64,000 nucleotides of DNA from Betaproteobacteria bacterium (GCA_013298695.1 JAAFIS010000005.1:124001-188000), one strand, 5' to 3'; shown: positions 1 to 9,000, counted from the first letter of the stretch. Notes: generated from the sequence alone by a model not told the origin. A program made the numbers and translations.

Positions 1-1
1 C

Positions 2-550
2 GCACCTCGGCGCGGACGCCCACAGCACCGCGTGCGTGGTCCGGGTGGCGACGTCAATGGAAACGTTGCGCCAGGCTATCGTGCGGGCGGCGGTCAAGCC
101 AATCCTCGTGGACGCAATCAAGCGCGGCGCGGACGCGGCCCGAGTCAAAACCCTAACGTGGGCGCCAACGAATTTGATCCAAACAACGCAGTTCAGGGCG
201 GCGCTGCGGTCGAAGGTGCGGCGGGCAATGCGCCGAATCAGCGCAATGGTCGCGGTCGTAATGATCGACGCGGCCGCAATAACCAAGGTGGGCGCAGACA
301 GAGTGCGCCGCCGAACGCTCGGTTTGCTGCAGACGGCACGCCTTTGCCTGCGGCAAGCGGAGATGCACCTGCCGTCGGTGGCGATGCTCGGGCGTTCGCA
401 CCGGACGGAACGCCGAATGCCGGCAACAACCGCCGTCGCAATAACCGCGGTCGCCGTAACAACGGACGTGGACCGCGTGAGCCTCGCGTTGACGGGGGCG
501 CTGGCGGCGAGCCAAGTGCGCCAGTGCCTCCGGCATCAAGCGACGAGTAA
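2..550 (+). CDS. C-terminal tail of an RG/RN-rich RNA-associated protein (partial)
   Basis: This is an open frame running in from the left edge to a TAA stop, so only the C-terminal part of the protein (about 182 residues) is present. It is all low complexity: Arg, Gly, Asn, Ala and Pro, with clusters such as RRRNNRGRRNNGRG and two copies of a DGTP motif. No folded domain is visible. Such tails occur on RNA-binding enzymes. Because rlmB lies just downstream and rnr-rlmB is a common proteobacterial order, RNase R is one candidate. The pseudouridine synthase RluB, which carries similar tails in betaproteobacteria, is as plausible. The reading frame is well supported; the identity is inference. 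Confidence 0.6.
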   Translation, partial: APRRGRPQHRVRGPGGDVNGNVAPGYRAGGGQANPRGRNQARRGRGPSQNPNVGANEFDPNNAVQGGAAVEGAAGNAPNQRNGRGRNDRRGRNNQGGRRQSAPPNARFAADGTPLPAASGDAPAVGGDARAFAPDGTPNAGNNRRRNNRGRRNNGRGPREPRVDGGAGGEPSAPVPPASSDE

Positions 551-739
551 CGGCAAGCAGCCACATCGGCGCGCAGTCGTTGCTGCGCAGCGCACTCACA
601 TGCCGCAGTGAGCCACAGACCGGGGCACGCGGCGAGCTCACGCGACCACGCGGCGCGTCGCTCAGCAGTCGATCTGTATAAAGACTCGCTCAACCGTACC
701 CGACTCAATCCGCACGTAGGACGCGGCCAAGATCACTCG

Positions 740-779
740 CGCCCCGCCGCGCTTAACGAATAAGCATCTGCGCGGGGCG
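740..779. terminator. GC-rich inverted repeat between the RG-rich gene and tRNA-Thr
   Basis: Arms CGCCCCGC (740-747) and GCGGGGCG (772-779) are perfectly complementary across a 24-nt loop. There is no clear U-run on either side, so it may be a weak or Rho-assisted terminator for the two convergent transcripts. The rest of 551-807 shows no gene. Confidence 0.35.
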
Positions 780-807
780 GTGATTTATGGGGCGTGGGAA
801 AAAGGGG

Positions 808-883
808 TGGTGCCGATGAAGAGAGTCGAACTCCCGACCTTCGCATTACGAATGCGCTGCTCTACCAACTGAGCTACATCGGC
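808..883 (-). tRNA. tRNA-Thr (anticodon CGT)
   Basis: Read on the minus strand this is a 76-nt cloverleaf with the CCA encoded (808-810). The acceptor stem is GCCGATG/CATCGGC, the D-arm contains AGCTCAGTTGGTAGAGC, the anticodon loop is TTCGTAA and the T-arm contains GTTCGACTC. The anticodon CGT reads ACG (threonine). The sequence closely resembles the thrW-type tRNA of enterobacteria. It lies convergent to the RG-rich gene and divergent from rlmB. Confidence 0.97.
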
Positions 884-976
884 ATTTCTAGACCGCGATC
901 AGACGAATTCTGATGGGTTTCGAACTAGCATGAAATGCGCGCTTAACGCGCATCCAACCTAGCCCATAATTATGCC

Positions 977-1738
977 ATGAAACTATCCCGTGTTTTCGGC
1001 TTCCATGCCGTGCTTGCCCGCCTGCAGCGTCGCCCCGAATCCGTCGTCGAAATCTACGCCAGCGCAGATCGCGCGGACGCGCGGATGGACTCGCTCAACG
1101 CGGCAGCGGCAGCAGCTGACGTAGAAATCAGTCGAGTCGATAGCGGGCGTTTGCGTGCGCTTGCGCAATCCGACGAGCATCAGGGCGTTGTTGCATTGGT
1201 GGAAAGTGTCGATCACGTTGAGACGTTTGAGACGGTATTGCGCAGCGCATCCGAGCGATTTAAGGCGGGCGGTGTGCCGCCCTTGTTTTTGCTGCTAGAT
1301 CAAGTGCAAGACCCGCACAATTTGGGCGCGTGCATTCGCTCAGCCGACGCGTTTGGTGCCGATGCGGTCATCGTGCCTAAGCACGGTTCGGCACCCGTTT
1401 CAGCCGTCGCGATGAAAGCTGCAAGCGGCGCAACCGAGACAACGCCCGTTTGCGAGGTGACCAATCTCGCTCAGTGCATCGAGACATTGAAGCAAGCCGG
1501 CGTTTGGGTGCTGGGTGCCGAGATGGAGACCGACGCTACGTTGTTCAACACGCGGCTCGACGGCGCCCTGGCGTGGGTGCTTGGCAACGAGGGCCGCGGC
1601 CTACGTCGTCTCACTCGCGAAAAATGTGATGCGTTGGTGGCCATCCCGATGCAGGGTGCGGTTGAGAGTTTGAACGTTTCGAACGCTGCCGCAGTGTGCT
1701 TGTTTGCTACGCAGGCGGCGCGTCATGCGGCGCGATAG
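977..1738 (+). CDS. rlmB: 23S rRNA (guanosine-2251-2'-O)-methyltransferase RlmB
   Basis: 253 residues, normal for the SpoU/TrmH (SPOUT) family. Residues 1-80 form the small substrate-binding domain (FGFHAVLARL start). The catalytic domain has the three SpoU motifs: DQVQDPHNLGACIRSADAFG (motif 1), VLGNEGRGLR (motif 2) and IPMQGAVESLNVSNAAAV (motif 3). It 2'-O-methylates G2251 in the P-loop of 23S rRNA using S-adenosylmethionine, in the cytoplasm. The start ATG is the first in frame and is preceded by an AT-rich TAATTAT stretch only a few bases away, with no obvious Shine-Dalgarno, so a leaderless or short-leader mRNA is possible. Identification is firm. Confidence 0.95.
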   Translation: MKLSRVFGFHAVLARLQRRPESVVEIYASADRADARMDSLNAAAAAADVEISRVDSGRLRALAQSDEHQGVVALVESVDHVETFETVLRSASERFKAGGVPPLFLLLDQVQDPHNLGACIRSADAFGADAVIVPKHGSAPVSAVAMKAASGATETTPVCEVTNLAQCIETLKQAGVWVLGAEMETDATLFNTRLDGALAWVLGNEGRGLRRLTREKCDALVAIPMQGAVESLNVSNAAAVCLFATQAARHAAR

Positions 1739-1868
1739 TTTGACGTTTGGTCGGAGCGTGGACCTGAAAAAAAACCGAGTTCGCGCACGTGCGGGCGTGT
1801 CCACGCATGAATGTTGCTTAGCAGCAAGCTAAACTCCGCCTTTCACTTTTTTAGCGCTCTTCGCTCGC

Positions 1869-2852
1869 ATGCTCGCGTTTATTCTTCGTCGCCTCGTTCA
1901 AGCCATGTTGGTCATGCTCGCCGTCGGGCTTGTGGCATTCTCTTTATTCAACTACGTGGGCGACCCGGTGAACTTGATGCTCGGTCAAGATGCGACACCG
2001 GAGCAACGCGAAGATCTTCGCCGCGATCTTGGTCTGGATCAACCGCAGTACGTCCAGTTTGCTCGCTTCGTCGGCAACGCTGTGAAAGGCGAATTTGGCC
2101 TGTCGCTTCGCCAAGCCCGTCCAGTCGCGACTCTCATTAAAGAACGCTTGCCGGCCACGCTGGAGCTCGCGTTTTGTGCGGCCGCGCTGGCGCTACTACT
2201 CGGCGTTGCGATGGGCGTCTACACGGCGCTGCGACGAAACGGATTTCTTTCGCAGGTGGTGCTTACCGTCTCGTTGATTGGCGTTTCGTTGCCAACGTTT
2301 TTGATTGGCATTTTGTTGATTTTCGTCTTCGCCGTGAATCTGCAGTGGCTGCCCTCGTATTCGCGCGGCGAGGTGGTGGACTTCGGTTGGTGGAGCACGG
2401 GCTTGCTGACCAAAGATGGCATCAAGGCTCTAATCCTGCCTTCGATCACGCTGTCGCTCGGAACAATGACGCTCATCATGCGCTTGGTTCGCTCGGAAAT
2501 GCTGGAAGTGTTGCGCACTGACTACATCAAATTTGCCCGCGCTCGTGGGCTGAGCAATCGCGCCGTTCACTTCGGACATGCACTTAAAAATACCCTCGTT
2601 CCGGTGATCACAATCACTGGCTTGCAGCTCGGTGCGATCATCGCCTTCGCTATCGTCACAGAAACCGTTTTCCAGTGGCCTGGCATGGGTTTTTTGTTTA
2701 TTCAGTCGGTGCAAGCCGCTGATATTCCGGTGATGGCAGCGTATCTTGTGATGATCGCTCTCATTTTCGTAACGATCAATTTGATCGTCGATTTACTCTA
2801 TTACTTCGTCGACCCAAGGCTCCGTATCGAGCGGGCGACAACCGCGCATTAA
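1869..2852 (+). CDS. Peptide-type ABC transporter permease, DppB/OppB family
   Basis: 327 residues with the family's N-terminal helix (MLAFILRRLVQAMLVMLAVG), a periplasmic loop, and about six membrane segments. The EAA-like ATPase-docking loop is visible near residues 220-250 (ARARGLSNRAVHFGHALKNT). It forms the transmembrane channel together with the DppC-type permease encoded at 5577-6488. First gene of an apparent operon that runs to 9000. Two M20 hydrolases are inserted directly after it, suggesting that the imported substrate is an acylated or N-capped amino acid or short peptide. The substrate itself cannot be read from the permease. Confidence 0.9.
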   Translation: MLAFILRRLVQAMLVMLAVGLVAFSLFNYVGDPVNLMLGQDATPEQREDLRRDLGLDQPQYVQFARFVGNAVKGEFGLSLRQARPVATLIKERLPATLELAFCAAALALLLGVAMGVYTALRRNGFLSQVVLTVSLIGVSLPTFLIGILLIFVFAVNLQWLPSYSRGEVVDFGWWSTGLLTKDGIKALILPSITLSLGTMTLIMRLVRSEMLEVLRTDYIKFARARGLSNRAVHFGHALKNTLVPVITITGLQLGAIIAFAIVTETVFQWPGMGFLFIQSVQAADIPVMAAYLVMIALIFVTINLIVDLLYYFVDPRLRIERATTAH

Positions 2853-2877
2853 CGTTAGTTAACTTCGGACAAAATCG

Positions 2878-4065
2878 ATGTACAACCCGAATAAACTCAA
2901 GGCTTCTATCGAGGCTTTTCATTCCGAACTCACCGAGATTCGGCGCGATATTCACACTCACCCTGAACACGCGTACAAAGAGCACCGTACGGCGGCACTC
3001 GTCGCGGAACGTTTGAAGGCCTATGGTGTTGATGAAGTTCATACGGGTGTCGGCGGCACCGGCGTAGTTGGCGTGATCAAGGGCTCGCGGGCGGGCGCTA
3101 GAAACGTTGGCCTTCGCGCCGATATGGATTGCCTCGCGATGAGCGAGGAAACAAAGCTTCCCTGGGCGTCGAAAAACATTGGTTATATGCATGCCTGTGG
3201 CCACGATGGACACACCACGATGTTGCTGGGTGCTGCGAAGTACCTGGCGAAAACGCGCAATTTTTCGGGCAACGTTTACTGTGTGTTTCAGCCCGCTGAA
3301 GAGGGCCAAGCAGGCGCTAAAGCCATGCTCGATGACGGCTTGCTTGAACGCTTTCCTATTCATGCGTTTTACGGATTACATAACGCGCCGTGGGTGCCGC
3401 TGGGGAAGATGGCGGTGCGCAATGGCGCAATGATGGCGGCGGCTGATCGCATCGAAATCGTTGTCGAAGGCAAGGGCGGACATGGCGGCATGCCACAGTT
3501 CTCTGCTGACCCGATTCTTGCCGCCGGACATGTGCTTACCGCCATTCAGAGCATCGCGTCGCGCAACGTTGATCCCGCTGATTCGGTCGTCGTCTCGGTC
3601 TGTGGCATCGAAGGCGGCGTCATGAACACATACAACGTGATCCCGCGCCAAGTTCGCATGGTGGGAACGGTGCGCACTTACCGCAAAGAAACCCAGGCGC
3701 TGGTGAAACAAAAGCTAGAGTTGATTGTTGCTAACACCTGCGCTGCTCTGGGCTGCACCGGCAGCGTTGAATTTATGAACGGCTACCCCGCCACAATCAA
3801 CCACAAACGCGAGGCCGAGTTATCGGCAGACGTGGGCCGCGAGGTGTTTGGCCCCGACAACGTGATTACCGAAATCTTTCCGAACACCGGCGGCGAAGAC
3901 TTCGCGTTTTTCCTCGAAGCCGTGCCCGGAGCGTACATATGGGTTGGCCAAAAAACTGACACCAGCTTTCCAATTCATCACTCCTGCTATGACTTCGATG
4001 ACCGCATCATTCCGAGCGGCGCAGGGCTGCTGGCAGCCATTGCCGAGCGCGAGCTAGTGAGCTAG
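2878..4065 (+). CDS. M20D-family amidohydrolase (hippurate hydrolase / carboxypeptidase-like), copy 1
   Basis: 395 residues, normal for the family. Metal-binding and catalytic motifs are visible: RADMD, MHACGHDGHTTMLLG (Cys and His ligands) and FQPAEEG (catalytic and ligand Glu), followed by the lid/dimerisation domain and the late SxHHxxYDFDD region. These cytoplasmic metallo-enzymes hydrolyse N-acyl amino acids, hippurate-like amides or indole-acetyl conjugates. It lies 25 nt after the dppB-like gene and is clearly paralogous to the gene at 4286-5464 (same HTHPE/HANPE, VDEVHTG and HACGHDGHTTMLLG blocks). Context indicates processing of whatever the ABC system imports; the specific substrate is unknown. 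Confidence 0.9.
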   Translation: MYNPNKLKASIEAFHSELTEIRRDIHTHPEHAYKEHRTAALVAERLKAYGVDEVHTGVGGTGVVGVIKGSRAGARNVGLRADMDCLAMSEETKLPWASKNIGYMHACGHDGHTTMLLGAAKYLAKTRNFSGNVYCVFQPAEEGQAGAKAMLDDGLLERFPIHAFYGLHNAPWVPLGKMAVRNGAMMAAADRIEIVVEGKGGHGGMPQFSADPILAAGHVLTAIQSIASRNVDPADSVVVSVCGIEGGVMNTYNVIPRQVRMVGTVRTYRKETQALVKQKLELIVANTCAALGCTGSVEFMNGYPATINHKREAELSADVGREVFGPDNVITEIFPNTGGEDFAFFLEAVPGAYIWVGQKTDTSFPIHHSCYDFDDRIIPSGAGLLAAIAERELVS

Positions 4066-4076
4066 AGGCAAGCGCA

Positions 4077-4283
4077 ATGGCTCAAATATTCGCCGAACTT
4101 ACGCTCTGGTTCATTCTTGAAGCGCTGTTACGCGCACCGGGATATGCGGTGCGCCAGACGCTCTTCGCGGGGCGACCCGTCAGCCGCCACCTCAATCGTG
4201 AGGCAAACGACATCTTGATCGGTCTTTCGCTGTGGGTGTCTATCGCGGTCGTCGCGTGGTTGGTGGTGCGCGGATATAACTAG
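4077..4283 (+). CDS. Small hydrophobic protein between the two M20 genes
   Basis: 68 residues beginning MAQIFAELTLW. It has one amphipathic hydrophobic stretch near the N-terminus (about residues 5-18), a basic middle (RRxxxRHLNREA) and one clear membrane helix near the C-terminus (ILIGLSLWVSIAVVAWLVV, about 46-64). It starts 11 nt after the first M20 gene and stops 2 nt before the second, so it is tightly packed in the operon and very likely translated. No family recognised. It might be a small inner-membrane adaptor for the hydrolases or the permease, but that is only inferred from position. Confidence 0.7.
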   Translation: MAQIFAELTLWFILEALLRAPGYAVRQTLFAGRPVSRHLNREANDILIGLSLWVSIAVVAWLVVRGYN

Positions 4284-4285
4284 CT

Positions 4286-5464
4286 ATGAAACTCAACGAC
4301 CTCCCGCAATCTTTTGTTGATGAACTCGTCGGCATCCGCCGTGATATTCATGCGAATCCTGAACTTGGATTTCAGGAGGTGCGCACGTCGGCCTTAGTTG
4401 CTGACAAACTCAAATCGTACGGAGTGGATGAAGTCCACACTGGCATCGCTAAAACCGGCATCGTCGGCGTCATCAAAGGTAGGCGCAGCGGCAGTGCTAT
4501 TGGGTTACGTGCAGACATGGACGCGTTGCCGATGCCTGAAAACAACACGTTTTTCCACGCCTCGAAACGCGCAAAAACAATGCACGCATGCGGTCATGAC
4601 GGACACACGACCATGCTTCTTGGCGCTACAAAATATTTGGCGGAAACGCGAAATTTCGCAGGGACCGTTCACGTAATTTTTCAGCCTGCAGAAGAGGGTG
4701 GCGGTGGCGGTGAACTGATGTGTTTGGAAGGATTGTTTGATCGCTTTGATTGCAATCGTGTGTTCGCCGTGCATAACCGTCCCGATTTAGACCTCGGCAA
4801 GTGGGGCACGCGCGTTGGCCCGTTTATGGCCTCGGCGGACTCGTTCACCATCACGATCAACGGTCGCGGGGGGCACGCCGCGCGGCCGCACTTACTGTGC
4901 GATCCCATGGTAGTCGCGGCAAATATCATTCTTGCTTCGCAAACTATCGTGTCTCGCAACGTGAGCCCGCTCGACACGGCTGTCGTTGGCGTGAGCGCGG
5001 TCGAGGGCGGAAACCTGCCTGCAAATAACGTGGTGCCAGACAGCGTGAAACTCACTGGTACGGTCAGAACCTACGATCCGAAGACACAGGATTTGATTGA
5101 AGCGCGGCTCGGCGAAATGGTTAAAGGCATTTGCGATGCCCATCGCGCGACCGGCGAATACGTGTTCAAACGCGGTTATCCGCCAGTAATCAATACGCAA
5201 AACGAAGTCGAGTTTGCGCATTCCGTCGCCAGTGAAATTTGGGGCGCAGCAAATTGTGACAGCAATTACACACCGTCAATGGGCGGCGAAGATTTCGCTT
5301 ACATGCTGCAGAAGCGTCCGGGTTGTTTTTCGGTGATTGGTCAAGGGATTCCTGGGCAACCGATTGTGCCGCTGCACAACACGCGCTACGATTTTTGTGA
5401 CGAAATTATTCCCAACGGCGTGCGGTATTTTTCGAGGATTGTTGAGCGGGGCTTGGCGCTCTAG
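4286..5464 (+). CDS. M20D-family amidohydrolase, copy 2
   Basis: 392 residues. Motifs: RADMDALPMPE, MHACGHDGHTTMLLG, FQPAEEGGGGGELM, and late GGEDFAYML and PLHNTRYDFCDE. All metal and catalytic positions of the family are present, so it should be active. It is a diverged duplicate of the M20 gene at 2878-4065; the run of five glycines after PAEEG distinguishes it. The pair probably acts on related but different N-acyl amino acids or amides. Cytoplasmic, no signal peptide. The 112-nt gap to the next permease shows no clear terminator, so the operon probably continues. Confidence 0.9.
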   Translation: MKLNDLPQSFVDELVGIRRDIHANPELGFQEVRTSALVADKLKSYGVDEVHTGIAKTGIVGVIKGRRSGSAIGLRADMDALPMPENNTFFHASKRAKTMHACGHDGHTTMLLGATKYLAETRNFAGTVHVIFQPAEEGGGGGELMCLEGLFDRFDCNRVFAVHNRPDLDLGKWGTRVGPFMASADSFTITINGRGGHAARPHLLCDPMVVAANIILASQTIVSRNVSPLDTAVVGVSAVEGGNLPANNVVPDSVKLTGTVRTYDPKTQDLIEARLGEMVKGICDAHRATGEYVFKRGYPPVINTQNEVEFAHSVASEIWGAANCDSNYTPSMGGEDFAYMLQKRPGCFSVIGQGIPGQPIVPLHNTRYDFCDEIIPNGVRYFSRIVERGLAL

Positions 5465-5576
5465 CCGCGCGCATTTGAGCGTTCTTCGCGCGAACGGGTC
5501 CCCGCATCTGCTGTGAAAATTTGATCCTGCATTTGCAGGATTGCGAAAAGAAAAGTAAACGTAAGAGAAGAAAAAC

Positions 5577-6488
5577 TTGGACACATTGAATCGTTTTTTC
5601 GATAGCGATATTTGGTGGAGCTTTAAGAAGTCACCGCTAACCGTTGGGGCGAGCGTTGTCGCGCTCATCTGCATTTTTGGTGCGTTACTCGCGCCGGTAA
5701 TCGCGCCTCACAATCCCTACGATCTTGCGCAGATCTCATTGATGAATTCGAATCTGCCGCCGTCGTGGATGGCCGAAGGGCAGCCCGCGTTTCCAATAGG
5801 CACCGATCAGCAAGGGCGCGACATTTTGTCCACCATCATGTACGGCTCGCGCGTGTCGTTGCTCGTTGCAGTCTCGGCCGTCGTGATGTCGTTATTCATG
5901 GGTGTGACGCTGGGGCTGATTTCAGGCTATGTGGGCGGACGTCTGGATAGCTTCATCATGCGTATCGCCGACATCCAGCTCTCGTTCCCTTCGATCCTAG
6001 TGGCGCTTCTGATCAGCGGTGTTGGGCGCCAATTTTTGCCGCGCGATCAGCAGGATTCATTGGCGATCTATGTGATCGTGTTTTCAATCGGCTTAACCGG
6101 ATGGGTGCAATACGCGCGAACCGTGCGCGGTTCTGCGCTCGTAGAAAAAAACAAGGAATACGTTCAGGCAGCGCGCGTGATCGGCGTGTCGAAATGGCGC
6201 ATTATGGTGAAACATGTGTTGCCCAACGTGCTCGGTCCGGTGCTGGTGATCGCGACGTTAAACGTGGCCACCGCGATTCTCACCGAGGCGACGCTTTCAT
6301 TCTTGGGCGTCGGCATGCCGGCGACACAGCCCTCGCTCGGAACGTTAATTAACGAGGGGCAAAACTTCTTGCTCTCCGGGGAATGGTGGCTCACGTTGTT
6401 CCCAGGCCTTGCACTAGTGGCCATGGTGATGTCGGTAAATTTAGTGGGGGACTGGCTGCGCGACGCGCTTAATCCAAAACTTCGATGA
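5577..6488 (+). CDS. Peptide-type ABC transporter permease, DppC/OppC family
   Basis: 303 residues if translation starts at TTG 5577, which follows the purine-rich AGAGAAGAAAAA. There is no ATG in frame near the conserved start, so a TTG start is likely; TTG 5586 is the alternative. The N-terminal helix (LTVGASVVALICIFGALLAPVIAP), the conserved GTDQQGRDILS segment and the EAA-like loop (QAARVIGVSKWRIMVKHVLPN) are typical of DppC. It pairs with the DppB-type permease at 1869-2852 and the ATPases at 7014 and 8005. Confidence 0.9.
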   Translation: MDTLNRFFDSDIWWSFKKSPLTVGASVVALICIFGALLAPVIAPHNPYDLAQISLMNSNLPPSWMAEGQPAFPIGTDQQGRDILSTIMYGSRVSLLVAVSAVVMSLFMGVTLGLISGYVGGRLDSFIMRIADIQLSFPSILVALLISGVGRQFLPRDQQDSLAIYVIVFSIGLTGWVQYARTVRGSALVEKNKEYVQAARVIGVSKWRIMVKHVLPNVLGPVLVIATLNVATAILTEATLSFLGVGMPATQPSLGTLINEGQNFLLSGEWWLTLFPGLALVAMVMSVNLVGDWLRDALNPKLR

Positions 6489-6498
6489 GGAGCAACCC

Positions 6499-6957
6499 AT
6501 GTCAATCTCGCTTGGAAAATCTTTGATCACGTTGTCACTCGTTGGCTGCGTTTCCGGCTGCGCCCAGCAGTGGGAAAGCGTGCTTGATGGCAATTTGTAT
6601 ACGCGTGCGAATCTGAATCGCTATCCGGTGCTGATCGTTGCCGTTGATGGCGAATACAGCACTATCACGCCGCGCCGCGTGGATGCGGGTGAGCGGCGTT
6701 TAACGGTTGATGCGCCACCGGTTGCGGGCTTTCGTGAGCCGGTGCGCAAAGAGTTCACCTTCAGAGTGGAAAAGTGCGTGCGCTATTGGTTGGCGGCTCA
6801 GCGCGCCACTTCGCTCACCTCTGATTACGAACTGGTGATCGACCATGCCGAGCCCGTTGCGGGATGCGCGCCGTACGGCACGAAACCGGAATCAGTGGTG
6901 CTTCCAGCAACGATCGATCCACCACGCCCGATTCCAAAACCCAAGCGCGAACACTAA
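6499..6957 (+). CDS. Putative lipoprotein in the peptide ABC operon
   Basis: 152 residues. A signal sequence ends in a lipobox LVGC (Cys17; a second Cys follows at 21), so an outer- or inner-membrane lipoprotein is predicted. The mature part has no family I recognise; it contains a pair of Cys (KCVRYW and GCAPYG) and a Pro-rich C-terminus (PPRPIPKPK). A good Shine-Dalgarno (GAGGAG) precedes ATG 6499, and the gene starts 10 nt after the dppC-type stop. It is far too small to be the missing periplasmic binding protein. Its role in the transporter is unknown. Confidence 0.75.
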   Translation: MSISLGKSLITLSLVGCVSGCAQQWESVLDGNLYTRANLNRYPVLIVAVDGEYSTITPRRVDAGERRLTVDAPPVAGFREPVRKEFTFRVEKCVRYWLAAQRATSLTSDYELVIDHAEPVAGCAPYGTKPESVVLPATIDPPRPIPKPKREH

Positions 6958-7013
6958 AACAACCTACTTGCGCAACGCACGTATTTATCGGGCGAAGCGA
7001 TAAAAAATAAACT

Positions 7014-7982
7014 ATGTCATCTGCACCTGTTTTAGAAGTAAAAGACCTGCACATCGAGTTCCCGACACGCAGAGGTATTTTGAAAGCAGTCGACGGCGTG
7101 AGCTTCTCGATTGCGCCTGGCGAAGTGCTCGGCGTCGTTGGCGAATCCGGTGCTGGGAAATCGCTAACCGGCGCCGCAATCATCGGCCTGCTCGAACCCC
7201 CGGGGCGCATTTCAAGCGGAAGCATCTATCTCGATGGTCGACGGATTGACAACTTGCCCTATGAAGAAATGCGAAAAATTCGCGGGCGTCAGATCGGCGC
7301 AATATTTCAGGATCCGCTGACGTCGCTTAATCCGCTCTACACGGTTGGTAAGCAGCTCACGGAAACCATCCAAACGCATCTCGACATGAACAACGAGCAA
7401 GCGCGTGAACGCGCCATCAAGCTGCTCGAAGAGGTAGGCATTCCCGCTGCTCGCGAGCGCATCGACGCCTATCCGCATCAATTCTCAGGCGGCATGCGCC
7501 AGCGTGTTGTGATCGCACTTGCGCTCGCTGCGGAGCCGAAGGTCATCATCGCCGACGAGCCCACGACCGCGCTCGATGTATCGATTCAAGCGCAGATCAT
7601 CACCTTGTTGAAGCGCCTCTGCCGCGATCACGGCACGGCTGTGATGCTTGTTACGCACGACATGGGCGTGATCGCGGAAACAGCAGATCGTGTAGCTGTG
7701 ATGTACGCCGGGCGCGTTGCCGAAATCGGTCCGGTGTCGGAAGTGATTCATCAGCCGCAACACCCGTACACCATGGGTCTGATGGGTTCGATCCCCGAGT
7801 TTGACACTCACCGTGATCGCTTGATTCAGATCGATGGCGCGATGCCTCGCTTGGATGCAATCCCAACAGGCTGCGCGTTTAATCCGCGCTGCGTTAAAGT
7901 GTTTGATCGCTGCAAAGCAGAAAAACCGCCACTTTTGAGCGCAGGCAAAACCGAAGCCGCATGCTGGCTCCACGCAAAATAA
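7014..7982 (+). CDS. Peptide ABC transporter ATPase, DppD/OppD family
   Basis: 322 residues. Walker A GESGAGKS, Q-loop FQDPLTSLNPL, signature FSGGMRQR, Walker B VIIADEPTTALD and switch His (VTHDMG) are all intact. The C-terminal oligopeptide/dipeptide extension is present, with the conserved CAFNPRC and following Cys residues. It energises import together with the DppF-type ATPase immediately downstream. No Shine-Dalgarno is seen before ATG 7014. Confidence 0.93.
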   Translation: MSSAPVLEVKDLHIEFPTRRGILKAVDGVSFSIAPGEVLGVVGESGAGKSLTGAAIIGLLEPPGRISSGSIYLDGRRIDNLPYEEMRKIRGRQIGAIFQDPLTSLNPLYTVGKQLTETIQTHLDMNNEQARERAIKLLEEVGIPAARERIDAYPHQFSGGMRQRVVIALALAAEPKVIIADEPTTALDVSIQAQIITLLKRLCRDHGTAVMLVTHDMGVIAETADRVAVMYAGRVAEIGPVSEVIHQPQHPYTMGLMGSIPEFDTHRDRLIQIDGAMPRLDAIPTGCAFNPRCVKVFDRCKAEKPPLLSAGKTEAACWLHAK

Positions 7983-8004
7983 CATCGCGAGCTACCAACA
8001 ACCT

Positions 8005-9000
8005 ATGAGTGCATTCGTCACCCTCAATAACGTCAGCAAGATTTTTGACGTGTCCGCGCCTTGGCTCAATCGCGTCATCGAGCGAAAACCGCAATCGTTT
8101 CTGCACGCGGTGAGCGACGTTTCGTTCGACATTCGCAAAGGCGAAACGCTCGCGCTGGTCGGCGAGTCGGGATGTGGCAAATCAACCGTCGCCCGGCTGA
8201 TCGTTGGCCTGTACCAGCCCACCAAAGGCTCGATCACTATCGACGGCAAGGACATGCGCATCGTTGACGATACGGGCGCGTCGAGCCAAGCGCTGCGCCG
8301 AAAAGTGCAAATGATTTTTCAGGATCCGTATGCGAGTTTGAATCCGCGTTGGCGCGTCGCCGATATCGTCGCTGAACCAATCCGCACTCACAAACTGCTG
8401 ACTGACAACGCAGCGATCAACAAGCGCGTCGCTGAGCTTCTGGGTTACGTCAAACTCACCGCGAAAGATGGCGAAAAGTTTCCGCACCAATTCTCCGGCG
8501 GCCAGCGCCAGCGCATCTCCATTGCACGTGCGCTCGCCAGCAATCCAGAATTTCTGATTTGCGATGAGCCCACGTCAGCGCTCGATGTCTCGGTGCAAGC
8601 GCAGGTGTTAAATCTGATGAAAGATTTGCAGCGCGAGATGGGACTCACTTATCTTTTCATCTCGCACAATTTGCAAGTCGTGCATCACATCTCTGACCGT
8701 GTTGGCGTGATGTATCTCGGCCGCATCGTGGAGATCGGCGACAAGAAAGAAGTTTTCGGCAATCCGCAGCATCCGTACACGCGAATGCTGCTCGACGCCA
8801 TTCCCGATCTCAAAATGACTGGCAAAGCGCGCACGCCCGTTGCCGGTGAAGTTCCGAACCCACTGAACCCGCCCACGGGTTGTGCGTTTAATCCGCGCTG
8901 CCCGCAGAAACTCGCGGTTTGCGAGCAAGCTCGTCCGCAACTCGTTACGTTTAAGGGGCGCGCCGTTGCGTGTCACGCCAACGCGCCGACATCGCTCTAA
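8005..9000 (+). CDS. Peptide ABC transporter ATPase, DppF/OppF family
   Basis: 331 residues. Walker A GESGCGKS, Q-loop FQDPYASLNPR, signature FSGGQRQR, Walker B LICDEPTSALD, switch FISHNL, and the C-terminal CAFNPRCPQK extension are all present. Last gene of the peptide-type operon, 22 nt after the DppD-type gene. No gene for a periplasmic substrate-binding protein is found in the operon or next to it, so the transporter must use one encoded elsewhere. Confidence 0.93.
   Translation: MSAFVTLNNVSKIFDVSAPWLNRVIERKPQSFLHAVSDVSFDIRKGETLALVGESGCGKSTVARLIVGLYQPTKGSITIDGKDMRIVDDTGASSQALRRKVQMIFQDPYASLNPRWRVADIVAEPIRTHKLLTDNAAINKRVAELLGYVKLTAKDGEKFPHQFSGGQRQRISIARALASNPEFLICDEPTSALDVSVQAQVLNLMKDLQREMGLTYLFISHNLQVVHHISDRVGVMYLGRIVEIGDKKEVFGNPQHPYTRMLLDAIPDLKMTGKARTPVAGEVPNPLNPPTGCAFNPRCPQKLAVCEQARPQLVTFKGRAVACHANAPTSL

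Noticed and set aside
153..708. Minus-strand frames over the RG-rich C-terminal tail
   Set aside because: Alternate frames of a GC-rich, low-complexity coding tail; the plus frame runs in from the window edge and ends at a normal stop before a tRNA.
6499..6957. The lipoprotein as the missing binding protein of the peptide ABC system
   Set aside because: At 152 residues it is about one third of the length of peptide-binding receptors and has none of their motifs.
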